From contig CM061142.1 in the NCBI GenBank assembly GCA_030789695.1, positions 569,523,281 to 569,587,280 of the forward strand: a DNA stretch of 64,000 bases. The letters are read 5' to 3'. How positions within the stretch are numbered: position 1 is the stretch's first letter; every line of letters starts with the position of its first letter. Positions 1-9,739 of this stretch are shown here, in pieces. Made by a program: the position numbers and the translations under genes. Source of the stretch: Scilla litardierei (Eukaryota > Streptophyta > Magnoliopsida > Asparagales > Asparagaceae). The notes under the pieces were generated by a model. It saw only the letters and a program-made list of their open reading frames with translations. It was not told the DNA's origin and made no database searches.

Positions 1-1438
1 AGCATAGAGTCTGAATATAGATCCATGGCAAATGACAATGTGAGTTAACATCGTTGAGATATTTGTTGAGAGAACTAAATTGTCAACATCCATAGCTATG
101 ATTCTTAAGTGTGATAAACAAGTTGCTATCTACATTGCAAAGAATATAGTATTTCATAAGAGGACAAAACTTACAGAGATTGATTGCCATTTTATTGTAG
201 ATGGTTTTTTTAGATGAAGTGATTGAAATAACACTTATTAAATCGGATGCTCAATTAGCTGACTTGTCACCAAATCTTTGGATGGTTAGAGAATAAAATA
301 TGTGTATCAAACTCTGAGCATATGATATATGTGCTCCATATTGAGGGGTTGTTAAGAGTTATATTAGAATTATGATAGTTTCCACCTTAGTCATAGGAAT
401 TTATTCTTATAAGTTTTAAAATCCAATAAGGAGTCAATATGAATTATAATACTAATCATGTTCGTCGGCTATATAAACTTCAATAACTATTGTTGAGATG
501 TGGCATTTGCTCTTAACAATATTCTCTTTCTTATTTACATGTATAAATGAGTATATGTGTGTATGTAAATCTATACATGTATACATGTCCATGTATATTT
601 ATGTGTGTCTATGTATATTTATGTGTGTATACATATGTATACAGTGCATATATATATGTACACACATATATGTATATATGTGTGTGTAACTGTGTATTCT
701 TTATATATAAACAGATGGACTACAAAGTTTCTGTTTATTAATGGAATCCTTTAGGGTCTAAACTTAAAATAAACAACCCAAATTAAAATTTATATGTTGA
801 ATGGCTCTAACCTATTCACATGACATGAAAGCAAAAAATTCAAATGATTTTAATATGTTTTACACATGCATCAAGCCGCGATAAAATCAATAAATACTTG
901 ATGCATCGATGAAACATACCTAATTGTTTGTTTGAATTTTTATCTGTTTATAGTTTAAATGTGTTAAACCGCGTCCAATGAAACAAATTTTTTACTTGGG
1001 CTCTAACATTAAGTATTCATTCAAAAAAATAAACCGAAATTTGTTAGTCCAACTCATTCATAAATTCAATTTGGGTTATAGGTTGGCTTCATTTCTGGTA
1101 TAGAAATGAGAAAGAAGAGAAAAGCCACCGAGGATCTCTCTCTCCCTCTCTCACGCATACAAAAACATGGAGTCGTTATGGTCTCATTTTGCGTTATGGG
1201 TTTGTTTTGGATAGAGAAAGGAGGATGAAGATATGAGCTACATAGGGTATAGCGGTCAACAGACATTCCACGGCATTTTAAAGAAATTTTCTCTTCAAAC
1301 ATAAAAAAAATTTATTTAATGATCTGATATCAAAATATGAAGATTTAAGGGATGAATACAAAAGATTTAAGTAATGAATATTTAAAAAACCTTCACACAA
1401 AAGGAAAAAATTGAGTTTGTTGATTGATGAACTGTGTC
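1..1438. other. AT-rich intergenic DNA
   Basis: No credible gene is seen. The short open frames at 498-741 come from a TATGTG/TATATG-type low-complexity stretch. The open frame at 1066-1302 (minus) has no recognisable domain. Confidence 0.6.
541..700. repeat. Imperfect TATGTGTG-type microsatellite
   Basis: A run of alternating TATGTG, TATATG and TACATG words about 160 bp long. It creates spurious Tyr/Cys/Val-rich open frames on the plus strand. Confidence 0.75.
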
Positions 1439-2414
1439 TAGGGGTGGCAAGTGGTTTGGGTTGGATGCAGGTTGGGTAGATAGCGGGTCAAACCATCTAC
1501 CCCCCAGATTTGTACCCAACTTGTTTATTCATGGCTTAAGAGATTGCAACCCGCAACTGGCCCATAAGATCTGAGTCACCAATAGCCTATTTGACCCATG
1601 AAGCTGCATTAGAGAGTGTAAAGAGAAATAGAGTTTATTCTCCCAAAAATAAAAAAGATTCGAAAAATTAAAACTCAAATCAATTTTAGCAGAAAAATGA
1701 TAGTTTAAGTCTTCAGAAAATTGATTGTTACTGGTCAGATTCATACAATGAGCATCATTTTACCTCAAAATGGACAAATAACGCTAAGAATACCCAGAAA
1801 ATACCATTCAAAACTGCATGATTATTAAACCATCAAATTAAAAAAGACAAGAAATTAAGGAAACAATCTAGTGGGGAAGAAACCCCGCCCAAAGGATAAA
1901 GTGCCATCGGCCTAACTTTCCAAACTGAGCAAAGATTCTAAAAATTCGTCATAAACTCCATCCAAGTCCTCCTTTTTCATCTTCCTTGATATGAATCCAG
2001 CAATCATCCCCAATCTCACAAAAATCAAATGTTAACAAGAACTAATCTCTAATAAAGTATCAATTCTCCCTTGCTCGTTATCTTAAATTTCATGCTGCAG
2101 TCTGTGCTGTGGAGAGAGAAAGATGAAGAGGAGGGACAGCAGTGGGGGCAAAACTAGGAGAGAGCAAGGGAGTGATGGAGTGGATTCGAGCTGTGTTGCA
2201 AAAGAATATTGTGAGATAGTGTTAAATTAGTTTATATATTAACAGGTAGGAAATGGGTTCAACAGGTAAATTACTCTAACTCTCGCTTCCTGACCCATTT
2301 AATAAAACGGTCCAACGGGTAAGGTCTTTTATAGATCAGACCCATACATGCCTAACCCAAACATGTTAATAGCGAGTCGGCTTGGTGGGTTAGGTTTGGA
2401 TTGCCACCCAAATA
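1439..2414. mobile_element. hAT-like non-autonomous DNA element (candidate)
   Basis: The left end reads TAGGGGTGGCAA and the right end TTGCCACCCAAATA, giving inverted termini that share GGGTGGCAA. The hexamer TGTGTC lies directly outside both ends (1433-1438 and 2415-2420) and may be the remains of an 8-bp hAT target duplication. About 976 bp lie between, with GGGTC/GACCC-rich sub-terminal sequence and no transposase. Plant hAT termini often resemble YAGGGGTGGCAA. The class is inferred from termini only. Confidence 0.5.
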
Positions 2415-2420
2415 TGTGTC

Positions 2421-4432
2421 ACACCTCATTTAGACTAAAACCATCGTAAAGTAGTACCTTTTCATAAATATTTAAGCACAAAACAAATCAATAAATAAAG
2501 TTATTTTCACATTTAAGATTTAACGTTCGTAATATGTGGGAATTTGTATGCATCTTGACCATAAATCATCTGTATATTAATATATTTCGGCTATTTTGTT
2601 CAACTTAGCATGTCAGTTTCTGCATGCACGTGGGTAAAGATAAATTTGCACTTCTCAGACTATTTACACATGTACTCATTTCAATGTGCATCCACAAACA
2701 GTATGTTCACAAATCTAGTCAGTATACACTTGAATGTAAAGATCTCAAGATCATGATAATGCATATGCAAACTTCTGCTTTGAACAACGCCACATTGGTG
2801 TGTGGCTTGAGCCGTATGCGTTAAGAGGGGCATGTCGTCATTGTGTCAATCTTCGGATAATCTTTTGACAGATCTAATTTATTTGAACCTTCTTTAACCA
2901 TTAGCATAATAGTAAAGAATACCAATCCAAAAATACTTGGTTCTTGACAAAACAAATTAATTAATCAGAACTGAAAAGGTGCAGCATCAAATTTCCTTTT
3001 TCTGACAAAAGAAAGGGAAATTATAAGCACTTATAATAAATATTATCTTATTACAAACAGCCATTTGCTGGAAACCTATTAAGTAGCAATGAGATAACAT
3101 AGGTAAAACCAAAGGCTGAGAAATTCATCTTACTAAGATATGGTCCAGAAGTTCCTATAAAAAGCTTTTTTTTTCCTTTCTTTTTTAACAATAAATTGGT
3201 TCTGGTTTTCTTCTTTTATTCATTTATTTATTAGATGGGGGGTTGGTCTTTTGGGGGGCCAATGGTGGGGGTTGGGGTTTTGGGGGTGGGGGTAGATTCG
3301 GGGTATCGTTTCTAAAGCTACGATCTGAAAGCTATTGATTCAGATTTTTTTATTTTGGACTTGACACACAAGGTATCTGTACCTGTGGATACCAACATAT
3401 ACCAAGTGATTCATTCTTTGGGAGCTGACCATATTACACCATTTGGATTTCCAAGAAGAAAGAAAACAACATGCATGAGACACTTACAATAGTTTGGTTG
3501 CCTGTATGAAGCAGGGATATCTCTAGCACTGACCTTCCTATTTCCGTGGCCAACTCCTGTTTAATTGTACTCCATCCTGGATGGTTCAACCTAAAAAGGG
3601 TAAAACCCAGCATATATTAGTATCAGAAGGTCCTTTATTTGCTTTATAACTACATTTACACGATATATCAGAACATTCCATCACAGGATTTCCCAATGGC
3701 TAAGAAATTGTTCCTCACCGGATAAGCAGTCAATATTCCTTGGTCCAAAATGCAATTTCTGAGAAATGATCAGAAAAATTCCCACTAAACACTTTCCATC
3801 TATCAAAGCTCTGATCGACTTTCTTCAATCATTGCTTAATCACTAATCGACCATGCGACACATCCATTGGTGCCCTCCAGTATGCAAAGTTTAAAATGTG
3901 CAAAGGCCCCAGAGATCCTACACTTTCTCATACAAAATAGCTATAGTGGCCTCTAGTAACCAGATTTTAGAGCTGCATTCCTCTTTTCAAGTGTCACTAT
4001 CCCACGACCCCGATGGGGAGGCCCTTGTTGATCAGCCACTTGGGCTTCCACTCTCACATAAAGTTCTTTTTCAACAATTCAAAATTGAGTCGAAGTTTTT
4101 TAGTAATAAATCTTAGAGTGCCAGTGACTCAACACTTCTCAGTGAAATAGCTATCAAAGGCTCCACCACCCAGTCAAAATACTCTTCCATTTCGAGAAGT
4201 ATAAATTAGCTTCGTCCAGATGTAACCTCTTCTTGGTTGTACTGAATTTCTCGGTTAAAGATTTTGATACATCGCCAATTGAATGTAGAATTCTTGTTGC
4301 TGTGCATACCTTCCCCCACTAACACATGAAAGCCTTGGTTCAATTATTGCGGATAAGATTTGAATGATCATAATCATTTCATGATGCAATTACAGCATTT
4401 ACAATCTAAATTTGGAACTTGAACTTTTTTTA
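2421..4432. other. Intergenic region downstream of PPR gene 1
   Basis: AT-rich DNA with no convincing gene. Short open frames at 2624-2824 and 3898-4116 (plus) show no domain or codon signal. The region holds the G-rich tract described separately and would include the 3' UTR of the minus-strand PPR gene next to it. Confidence 0.55.
3237..3303 (+). repeat. G-rich tract, potential G-quadruplex
   Basis: Several runs of four to six G separated by one to several bases, including GGGGGTTGGGGTTTTGGGGG, meet the usual four-run pattern for an intramolecular G-quadruplex on the plus strand. No gene is attached to it. Confidence 0.6.
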
Positions 4433-7141
4433 TCATCGCATAGTTGATAATGCAGATGCCCGCTTACCAGCCACCAAACAAATTCCATGAAGCAGAGAAC
4501 CATAAGTAGCCCAATTTGGTTTCACCTTGCTTCTTATCATATCATCATAGAGTGCAAAAGCCTTCACTACTTCTCCATTGACACTACACCCATGTATCAA
4601 AAAATTGTACGCTAGCATGTCAGGCTTCAGCCCGATTGTCAGCATATCATCCCATAGCTTAAAAGCTTCCCCTAAGTCACCTCTTCTGCAGTATTCATAG
4701 ATGAGGGTTGAAAAGCTTATGCAATCAGGAACCACAGCATTCCCTCTCATTTCAGCAATAAGATTGTTTGCATCCTGAATTCTCCCTACTCGGCAGTAGC
4801 CATTTATTAATATGTTGTAAGTGATGGTGTTTGCTAGAAATCCTCTAAGCATGGCCTTATGAAGTATTATAGCCTCATCCATATTCCCCTGCCTAGCCAG
4901 GTGGTCAAGGAAACAACCAAAGGTAACTTCATTAGGAAGGGTACCGCTGGCCAACATTTCTTTACAAAGGAGCTCTGCTTTATGTACAAACCCAGCTTTG
5001 CATAGGCCATTTATTAGAACAGTATATGCCACAACATTTGGAACACAACCCTCACCAGCCATTCTACTCCAAAAACTGAAGGCCTCTGTGAGTTTCCCTA
5101 GGTTAGAATATGCATCGATAATATTTGTACACAATACATCATCTGGGTTGATTCCCCTATCAGCCATCTCCTTCAATAATAAATGGGGTCCAACCATGTA
5201 GCGATGTTTTAGACCTCCATATATAAGAACACTATAGCAAATAAGATCCATCTCTACTCCTCTCCCAATCATCTCTTTAGAGAAACTATAAGCATCATGC
5301 ACTCTTCCTTCTCTGCATAATCCATGCAGAAGGGAACTGCAACTCATGTTATTAAGCACACGATGCTCGCTGTATAAGTCATCCACAAACTCCTTGGCAT
5401 CAGAAACTCTACCACTTACACACAGACCAGTTATTAAAGGCCTATAGGTATAATTATCAGGGACAAGGCCCCTCATCACCATTGAGTCATATAACTCAAA
5501 AGCTTTTCTTGTATCACCGACCATGCAATACCCTTCTATCATAACATTATAAGTTACTTCATTTGGCATCACATTGAGCTCAATCATTTCCTCAAATAAC
5601 TTAGCTGATTCTACCATGAGATTTGCCTGGCAGAAACCACCAATGAGTGCAGTGAAAGTATGTGTATTCCACTTCATGCCCCTCTCAGGCATCTGTCGGT
5701 GAAGCTTTAGAGCGCTATCCAGGTCCCCTTGCCGGCAATACCCATTTATTAATGTAGTATATGTTGATGCATTTGGATTCAGTCCTTTGTCAATCAACTC
5801 TTTATACAGATCTTCCGCCTCACTCAATCTGCCTGACTTGCAATGCCCGTTTATTAAAGAATTGTAGGGGTAAATTGTAGTCTGTATTCCCTCCACTTTC
5901 ATTTTTTCAAACAGAATGTGGGCATCACTCAACTTCCCCTGTTTGCACAAAGAATCAATCAAAATAGCATAGGTAACATCATTAGGCGAAAGACCCTTCT
6001 CTCTCATCTTCACAAAAAGCGACTCCGCCTCATCGAATTTTAAGCTTTTACATAAAGAATTAATCAATGCATTGTAAGCAAACAAATTAGGAATCACTCC
6101 AACCTTCCCCAAATTGCCAACCAAATTAAAAGCCTCCTCTACTTTCCCTTTCCTCCTCAAGCCATCAACCACCGACGAACAAGCAGCTTCGGACGGAACC
6201 AACCCCAACACCATCATTTCATCCAACAGCTCTTTCCCCTTAACAAAATCATCAATCTTACAAAAACCAAGAACTAATGTGCAATAAGTTACCTCGTCGG
6301 CTCTCAAACCGTTCCCTTCCAAAGAGTTTTTCACCTCAATCGCTTCCAAAACTCTCTTATTCTTACATAACCCATGAATCAACACATTATAAGTAACAAT
6401 GCTGGAACAATCAACCATGTCGCTCTCCATTTGAGAAACCAGCTCTCTAGCCCTACCAAAATCTCTCATCTCACAATAACTCCTAACCGCCCAATTATAA
6501 ATAAAAACGTCAGGCCGAAGTTCGAGCCTCATTATCTCATCAAACACGACCGCAACCAAATCAAACCGCCGAATCTTCACCAATCCGTTCATAACGTCGC
6601 TAAAGGTCCTAACTTCAGGCACCAATTGCATTCTCACTGCCAGATTAAGAACCTTGAAAGCATCCAGAACTCTCCGGCTCTGTACATAAGCCTGGATCAA
6701 GAAATCGAACCCTGTAGCCGACGAGATCTTACAAAGCTCCCGCGATCTGGCAAGCGATTCGAACGCCTCGAGGGGAGTGATCTGGCGGGAGATTAGGGTT
6801 TGGAGAAGAGAGCAGGCGGGCCAATGGAGGCCGGATTTGATCAGAGATTGGACGAGAATAGAGAAGGAGAGGTTCGAGTGGTTGAAGTGAAGATGGAGGC
6901 CAAGGTAGTTGAAGAAGCGGAGGGAAAGCCTCGGGTCGCCGTCCAGTGATTCGACGAGGAGCTGCTCGACGTGGTGAGTGCCCAGACGAGCCGAGATGAA
7001 GGGGCTATTGAGAGAAAGGCGCCAGCTTTGCTTTGAGATTAGGATTTCGTGGAGGATTTTGACGAAGCCTTCATCGCGTTCGGCGTTTGGAGAGCTGCAT
7101 AGATTTCTAGTGACGATGAGCGGAAGACGACGATGGCACAT
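4433..7141 (-). CDS. P-class pentatricopeptide repeat protein, organelle-targeted (At5g59900-like)
   Basis: An uninterrupted 902-residue single-exon frame. The N-terminus (MCHRRLPLIVTRNLCSS) is basic and poor in acids, fitting a mitochondrial or plastid targeting peptide. From about residue 145 to the C-terminus run roughly twenty 35-residue repeats with the P-class pattern (YNxLIxGxCKxGxxxEAxxLxxEM), seen for example as TYNVLIHGLCKNKRVLEAIE and TYTTLINGYCRQGDLDSALK. P-class PPR proteins bind organelle RNA and act in its stability, cleavage, splicing or translation. There is no E, DYW or SMR domain. Length and layout resemble the Arabidopsis protein At5g59900; orthology is my inference. The start is the first Met of the frame; a 73-residue frame upstream overlaps it and is probably 5' leader. 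A copia LTR begins 170 bp upstream of the ATG. The gene looks intact. Confidence 0.93.
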   Translation of the reverse strand: MCHRRLPLIVTRNLCSSPNAERDEGFVKILHEILISKQSWRLSLNSPFISARLGTHHVEQLLVESLDGDPRLSLRFFNYLGLHLHFNHSNLSFSILVQSLIKSGLHWPACSLLQTLISRQITPLEAFESLARSRELCKISSATGFDFLIQAYVQSRRVLDAFKVLNLAVRMQLVPEVRTFSDVMNGLVKIRRFDLVAVVFDEIMRLELRPDVFIYNWAVRSYCEMRDFGRARELVSQMESDMVDCSSIVTYNVLIHGLCKNKRVLEAIEVKNSLEGNGLRADEVTYCTLVLGFCKIDDFVKGKELLDEMMVLGLVPSEAACSSVVDGLRRKGKVEEAFNLVGNLGKVGVIPNLFAYNALINSLCKSLKFDEAESLFVKMREKGLSPNDVTYAILIDSLCKQGKLSDAHILFEKMKVEGIQTTIYPYNSLINGHCKSGRLSEAEDLYKELIDKGLNPNASTYTTLINGYCRQGDLDSALKLHRQMPERGMKWNTHTFTALIGGFCQANLMVESAKLFEEMIELNVMPNEVTYNVMIEGYCMVGDTRKAFELYDSMVMRGLVPDNYTYRPLITGLCVSGRVSDAKEFVDDLYSEHRVLNNMSCSSLLHGLCREGRVHDAYSFSKEMIGRGVEMDLICYSVLIYGGLKHRYMVGPHLLLKEMADRGINPDDVLCTNIIDAYSNLGKLTEAFSFWSRMAGEGCVPNVVAYTVLINGLCKAGFVHKAELLCKEMLASGTLPNEVTFGCFLDHLARQGNMDEAIILHKAMLRGFLANTITYNILINGYCRVGRIQDANNLIAEMRGNAVVPDCISFSTLIYEYCRRGDLGEAFKLWDDMLTIGLKPDMLAYNFLIHGCSVNGEVVKAFALYDDMIRSKVKPNWATYGSLLHGICLVAGKRASALSTMR

Positions 7142-7310
7142 TTCGGGGTTTTGTGAGTTTGAAGATGGTTTAGGGTGTGGATTTGTTTGAAGTGTGGGGT
7201 GCGTGGGGTTAAGTTGGAGTCAGATGGCTTTGTGTCTACAATCACTTTGCTTCCCCTCAAGTTTTCACGCTAGAATTTTGTTTCCCTCTAATCTTTTAAA
7301 AAGTTTGAAT

Positions 7311-7429
7311 TGTAGTGAACAGGTCCACTGGGCTCATTGGATATCCACCAACTATTGAATGCTACATATATGAGACAGTGGGCTCCTAACCCCATACACT
7401 TTTTATCGTACTATTTTCCCTTCATAACA
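7311..7429 (+). repeat. 5' LTR of copia 1
   Basis: 119 bp, starting TGTAGTGAACAGG and ending TTCATAACA. It matches the 3' LTR over the TTGAATGCTA..ATATATGAG..CAGTGGG..CCTAACCCCATACAC segment. It faces away from PPR gene 1. Confidence 0.88.
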
Positions 7430-7443
7430 CGTTATCAGCACGA
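7430..7443 (+). other. Primer-binding-site-like sequence of copia 1
   Basis: CGTTATCAGCACG follows the 5' LTR directly. The same 13-mer follows the 5' LTR of copia 2 on the minus strand. It resembles, imperfectly, the tRNA-iMet complement TGGTATCAGAGC used by many copia elements. Confidence 0.55.
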
Positions 7444-8564
7444 ACTGCTCGAAGGAAAAAGACGACGGCTCTCAAGGAGGAGTTCATCCCCAACGTCATT
7501 TTTAAGAATATCTTGTTCTTCTCAACGGGAGCGTAAAGAGAATCCTTCATCGACCATCGTGTAGATTCCACTGTTGAATCTAGAAGGTAAATCCTCAAAA
7601 TGTTTTTAGATCTAGACTTGCTTTTCCTGTAGATCCGCATGTTTTAGATCATGTAGTTCATGAACACGTAAAAATCGAATTTTTTTTAAATCTGCATGTC
7701 TAAAAAAACATTAAAATTGGGTTTTTATGATCCATGGCAGCGCCCTGAAGGCGCGGCGGCCGTGCCTTCGTGCACGGCCAGGCCATGCCCAAAAGGGTAT
7801 GATCGGCCGCACCCTGCAGGCGCGGCCGGCTGCCACGGCGGCCGCCGTGGGCCCCTTAGGGTTTTTCGAAACCCTAGCCCTTAACGGACTATTTTGGGGG
7901 ATGCCCATTATCCTTAGTTGTTTTTTGGTCATAAAGCCCGAAAATTAGCCTATTTTTTTCAAAAAAAATTCTTTTTAAATTATTTGGGGCCTCTAAAGCC
8001 CACTAATTAAAGAAATATTTAATTGTGATAGAGTTGGGCGGAAAAATAAATAAAGACACAAAATGAATCATAATTACATGTTTTAAATTCTATTGTTAGA
8101 AATTTGAGCACACACTTCACTTGTTAGATTACTTTTAATCTATGCATGTGATGTCATATATCTGCATGGTTATCTATGTATATAATATCTGTGTGGATGT
8201 GCTATTAGACTATGTTTTTGGGGATCAACTAGGTTTCCGACACTTTTCCTTTTTTCTACAATTTTTTCTTTTTGAGAGAACTTGTATTTGAGGCTATAAA
8301 TGTAAAAGTCAAAGCTGAAGGACCACCCCATGTAGATGAAGGCGCTAACATAAAGAGAAATGGGCTTTTCTTAAAGTTCCCAAGTTGTCTTTATTTTATG
8401 CATTTTTTTTATTTTTGGGATGTATCTTCGGACTTTTTCTTTTTAGGGCTCGGCTGGATGATCCTCAAAGTTCTAAATAAATTCTTTGCTTATATTAAAT
8501 ATGTGGATGTTTAACTTTAATAGTCAAATAATTCATGTTATTTTTATGTTGCTTGATTGCACAT
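7444..8564 (+). other. Long 5' leader of copia 1 with GC-rich hairpin block
   Basis: Untranslated leader of about 1.1 kb. At 7735-7865 it carries a block of short GC-rich inverted repeats (such as GCGCCCTGAAGGCGC and CGTGCCTTCGTGCACG) inside AT-rich DNA. Open frames here are products of the repeats. Confidence 0.6.
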
Positions 8565-9587
8565 ATGGCCAGACTTGCTAATGTTGATTTCTCGATCCTG
8601 AAGGTCGATGTGTCGAACTACTTGAGTTGGCAGCTGGACCTGAAGTTCCACCTGCGCTCTCATGGGTTCAATCTAACACCCACAGCAAAGGTAACAATCA
8701 GTACTGCCACAGTTGAAAATGATGCTTCTATAGAAGCCCTTACTGCAGAAGAAGTTTCCGATATACTTAAGGCGAAAGCCATTATTTATATCAGGAAACA
8801 CTTAGACTCGACCCTGAGGGACGAGTATCTTACTGTAGAGGATCCATATGAGTTGTGGACCGCACTTGAGGAGAGATACAGACATCAAAGGGATGCCATA
8901 CTCCCTCTTGCACAGTACCAGTGGACCCACTTCCGCATACATGATTACAAATCCGTAGCGGAGTATAACTCAGCATTATTCCGAATCACCTCACTCCTGA
9001 AGTTGTGTGGTGAGAATGTGACTGAGAGGATGTTGCTAGAGAAGACGTTTACGTCTTTTCATGAGAATGACATTATCCTCATGCAACAGTACCGTGAACG
9101 AAAGTTCACAAAGTACTCTGATCTGCTCTTATGCCTACTAATGACTGAATAGAACAGAGAGTTGTTGATTGCCACTCACAATCTACGCCCTCCTGGCTCC
9201 GCTCCACTTCCACCTCCTGCAGAGGCACATTTCCAGTCTTCCCAGAAGAAGAAGATGGATAAGAAGGCAAAGTTCCAGAAATGGAAAGAACTGAAGCAGC
9301 GGAAAAAGGCTACTCCCCAGGCTCATCCCAAGAACCATAAGTTCGTGGCAAAGAAGCAAAAGTGGACGCCTAATAAAGGTGGTCCTCCCAAGAAAGACAG
9401 GGAGGATAAATGCCCTAAATGCGGAATGACTGGCCATTGGTCCAGAAATTGCCGCACATCCAGACACCTACAGGACCTCTACCAAGCAAGTCTCAAGCAT
9501 CATGCTGAGACAAACTCGATAGATGGGGCAGCGTTACCAGCTACTACATGGAATCCAAAAGATTTCGTGAATGACAACACTTTGTAG
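8565..9587 (+). pseudogene. gag: copia 1 gag (broken)
   Basis: Capsid-type Gag of a plant copia. The Met at 8565 begins MARLANVDFS, which lines up with the start of the copia 2 Gag (MEKLASVDFE), so it is preferred to the upstream Met at 8535. A UBN2/gag-polypeptide-type domain follows (YLSWQLDLKFHLRS, IIYIRKHLDSTLRDEYL, DLLLCLL). An in-frame TAG at 9150-9152 ends the first part. The same frame resumes and carries a Lys-rich tail and a CCHC zinc knuckle (CPKCGMTGHWSRNC, 9411-9452) for RNA binding, ending at 9587. A 150-nt T-rich spacer separates it from pol. Confidence 0.88.
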
Positions 9588-9739
9588 TCATGGACCATCT
9601 ATATCTTACTTTCTAGCACTGTATCTTATTTTATGTCTTTCTATTCCATGTTAGCTACTTTGTTTGTCAGATTTTAAACATTAAGGAAAGTATTCTCTTT
9701 TCGTAGTATTTTTTGAATGCTTTTCATTTTTAGATATGG

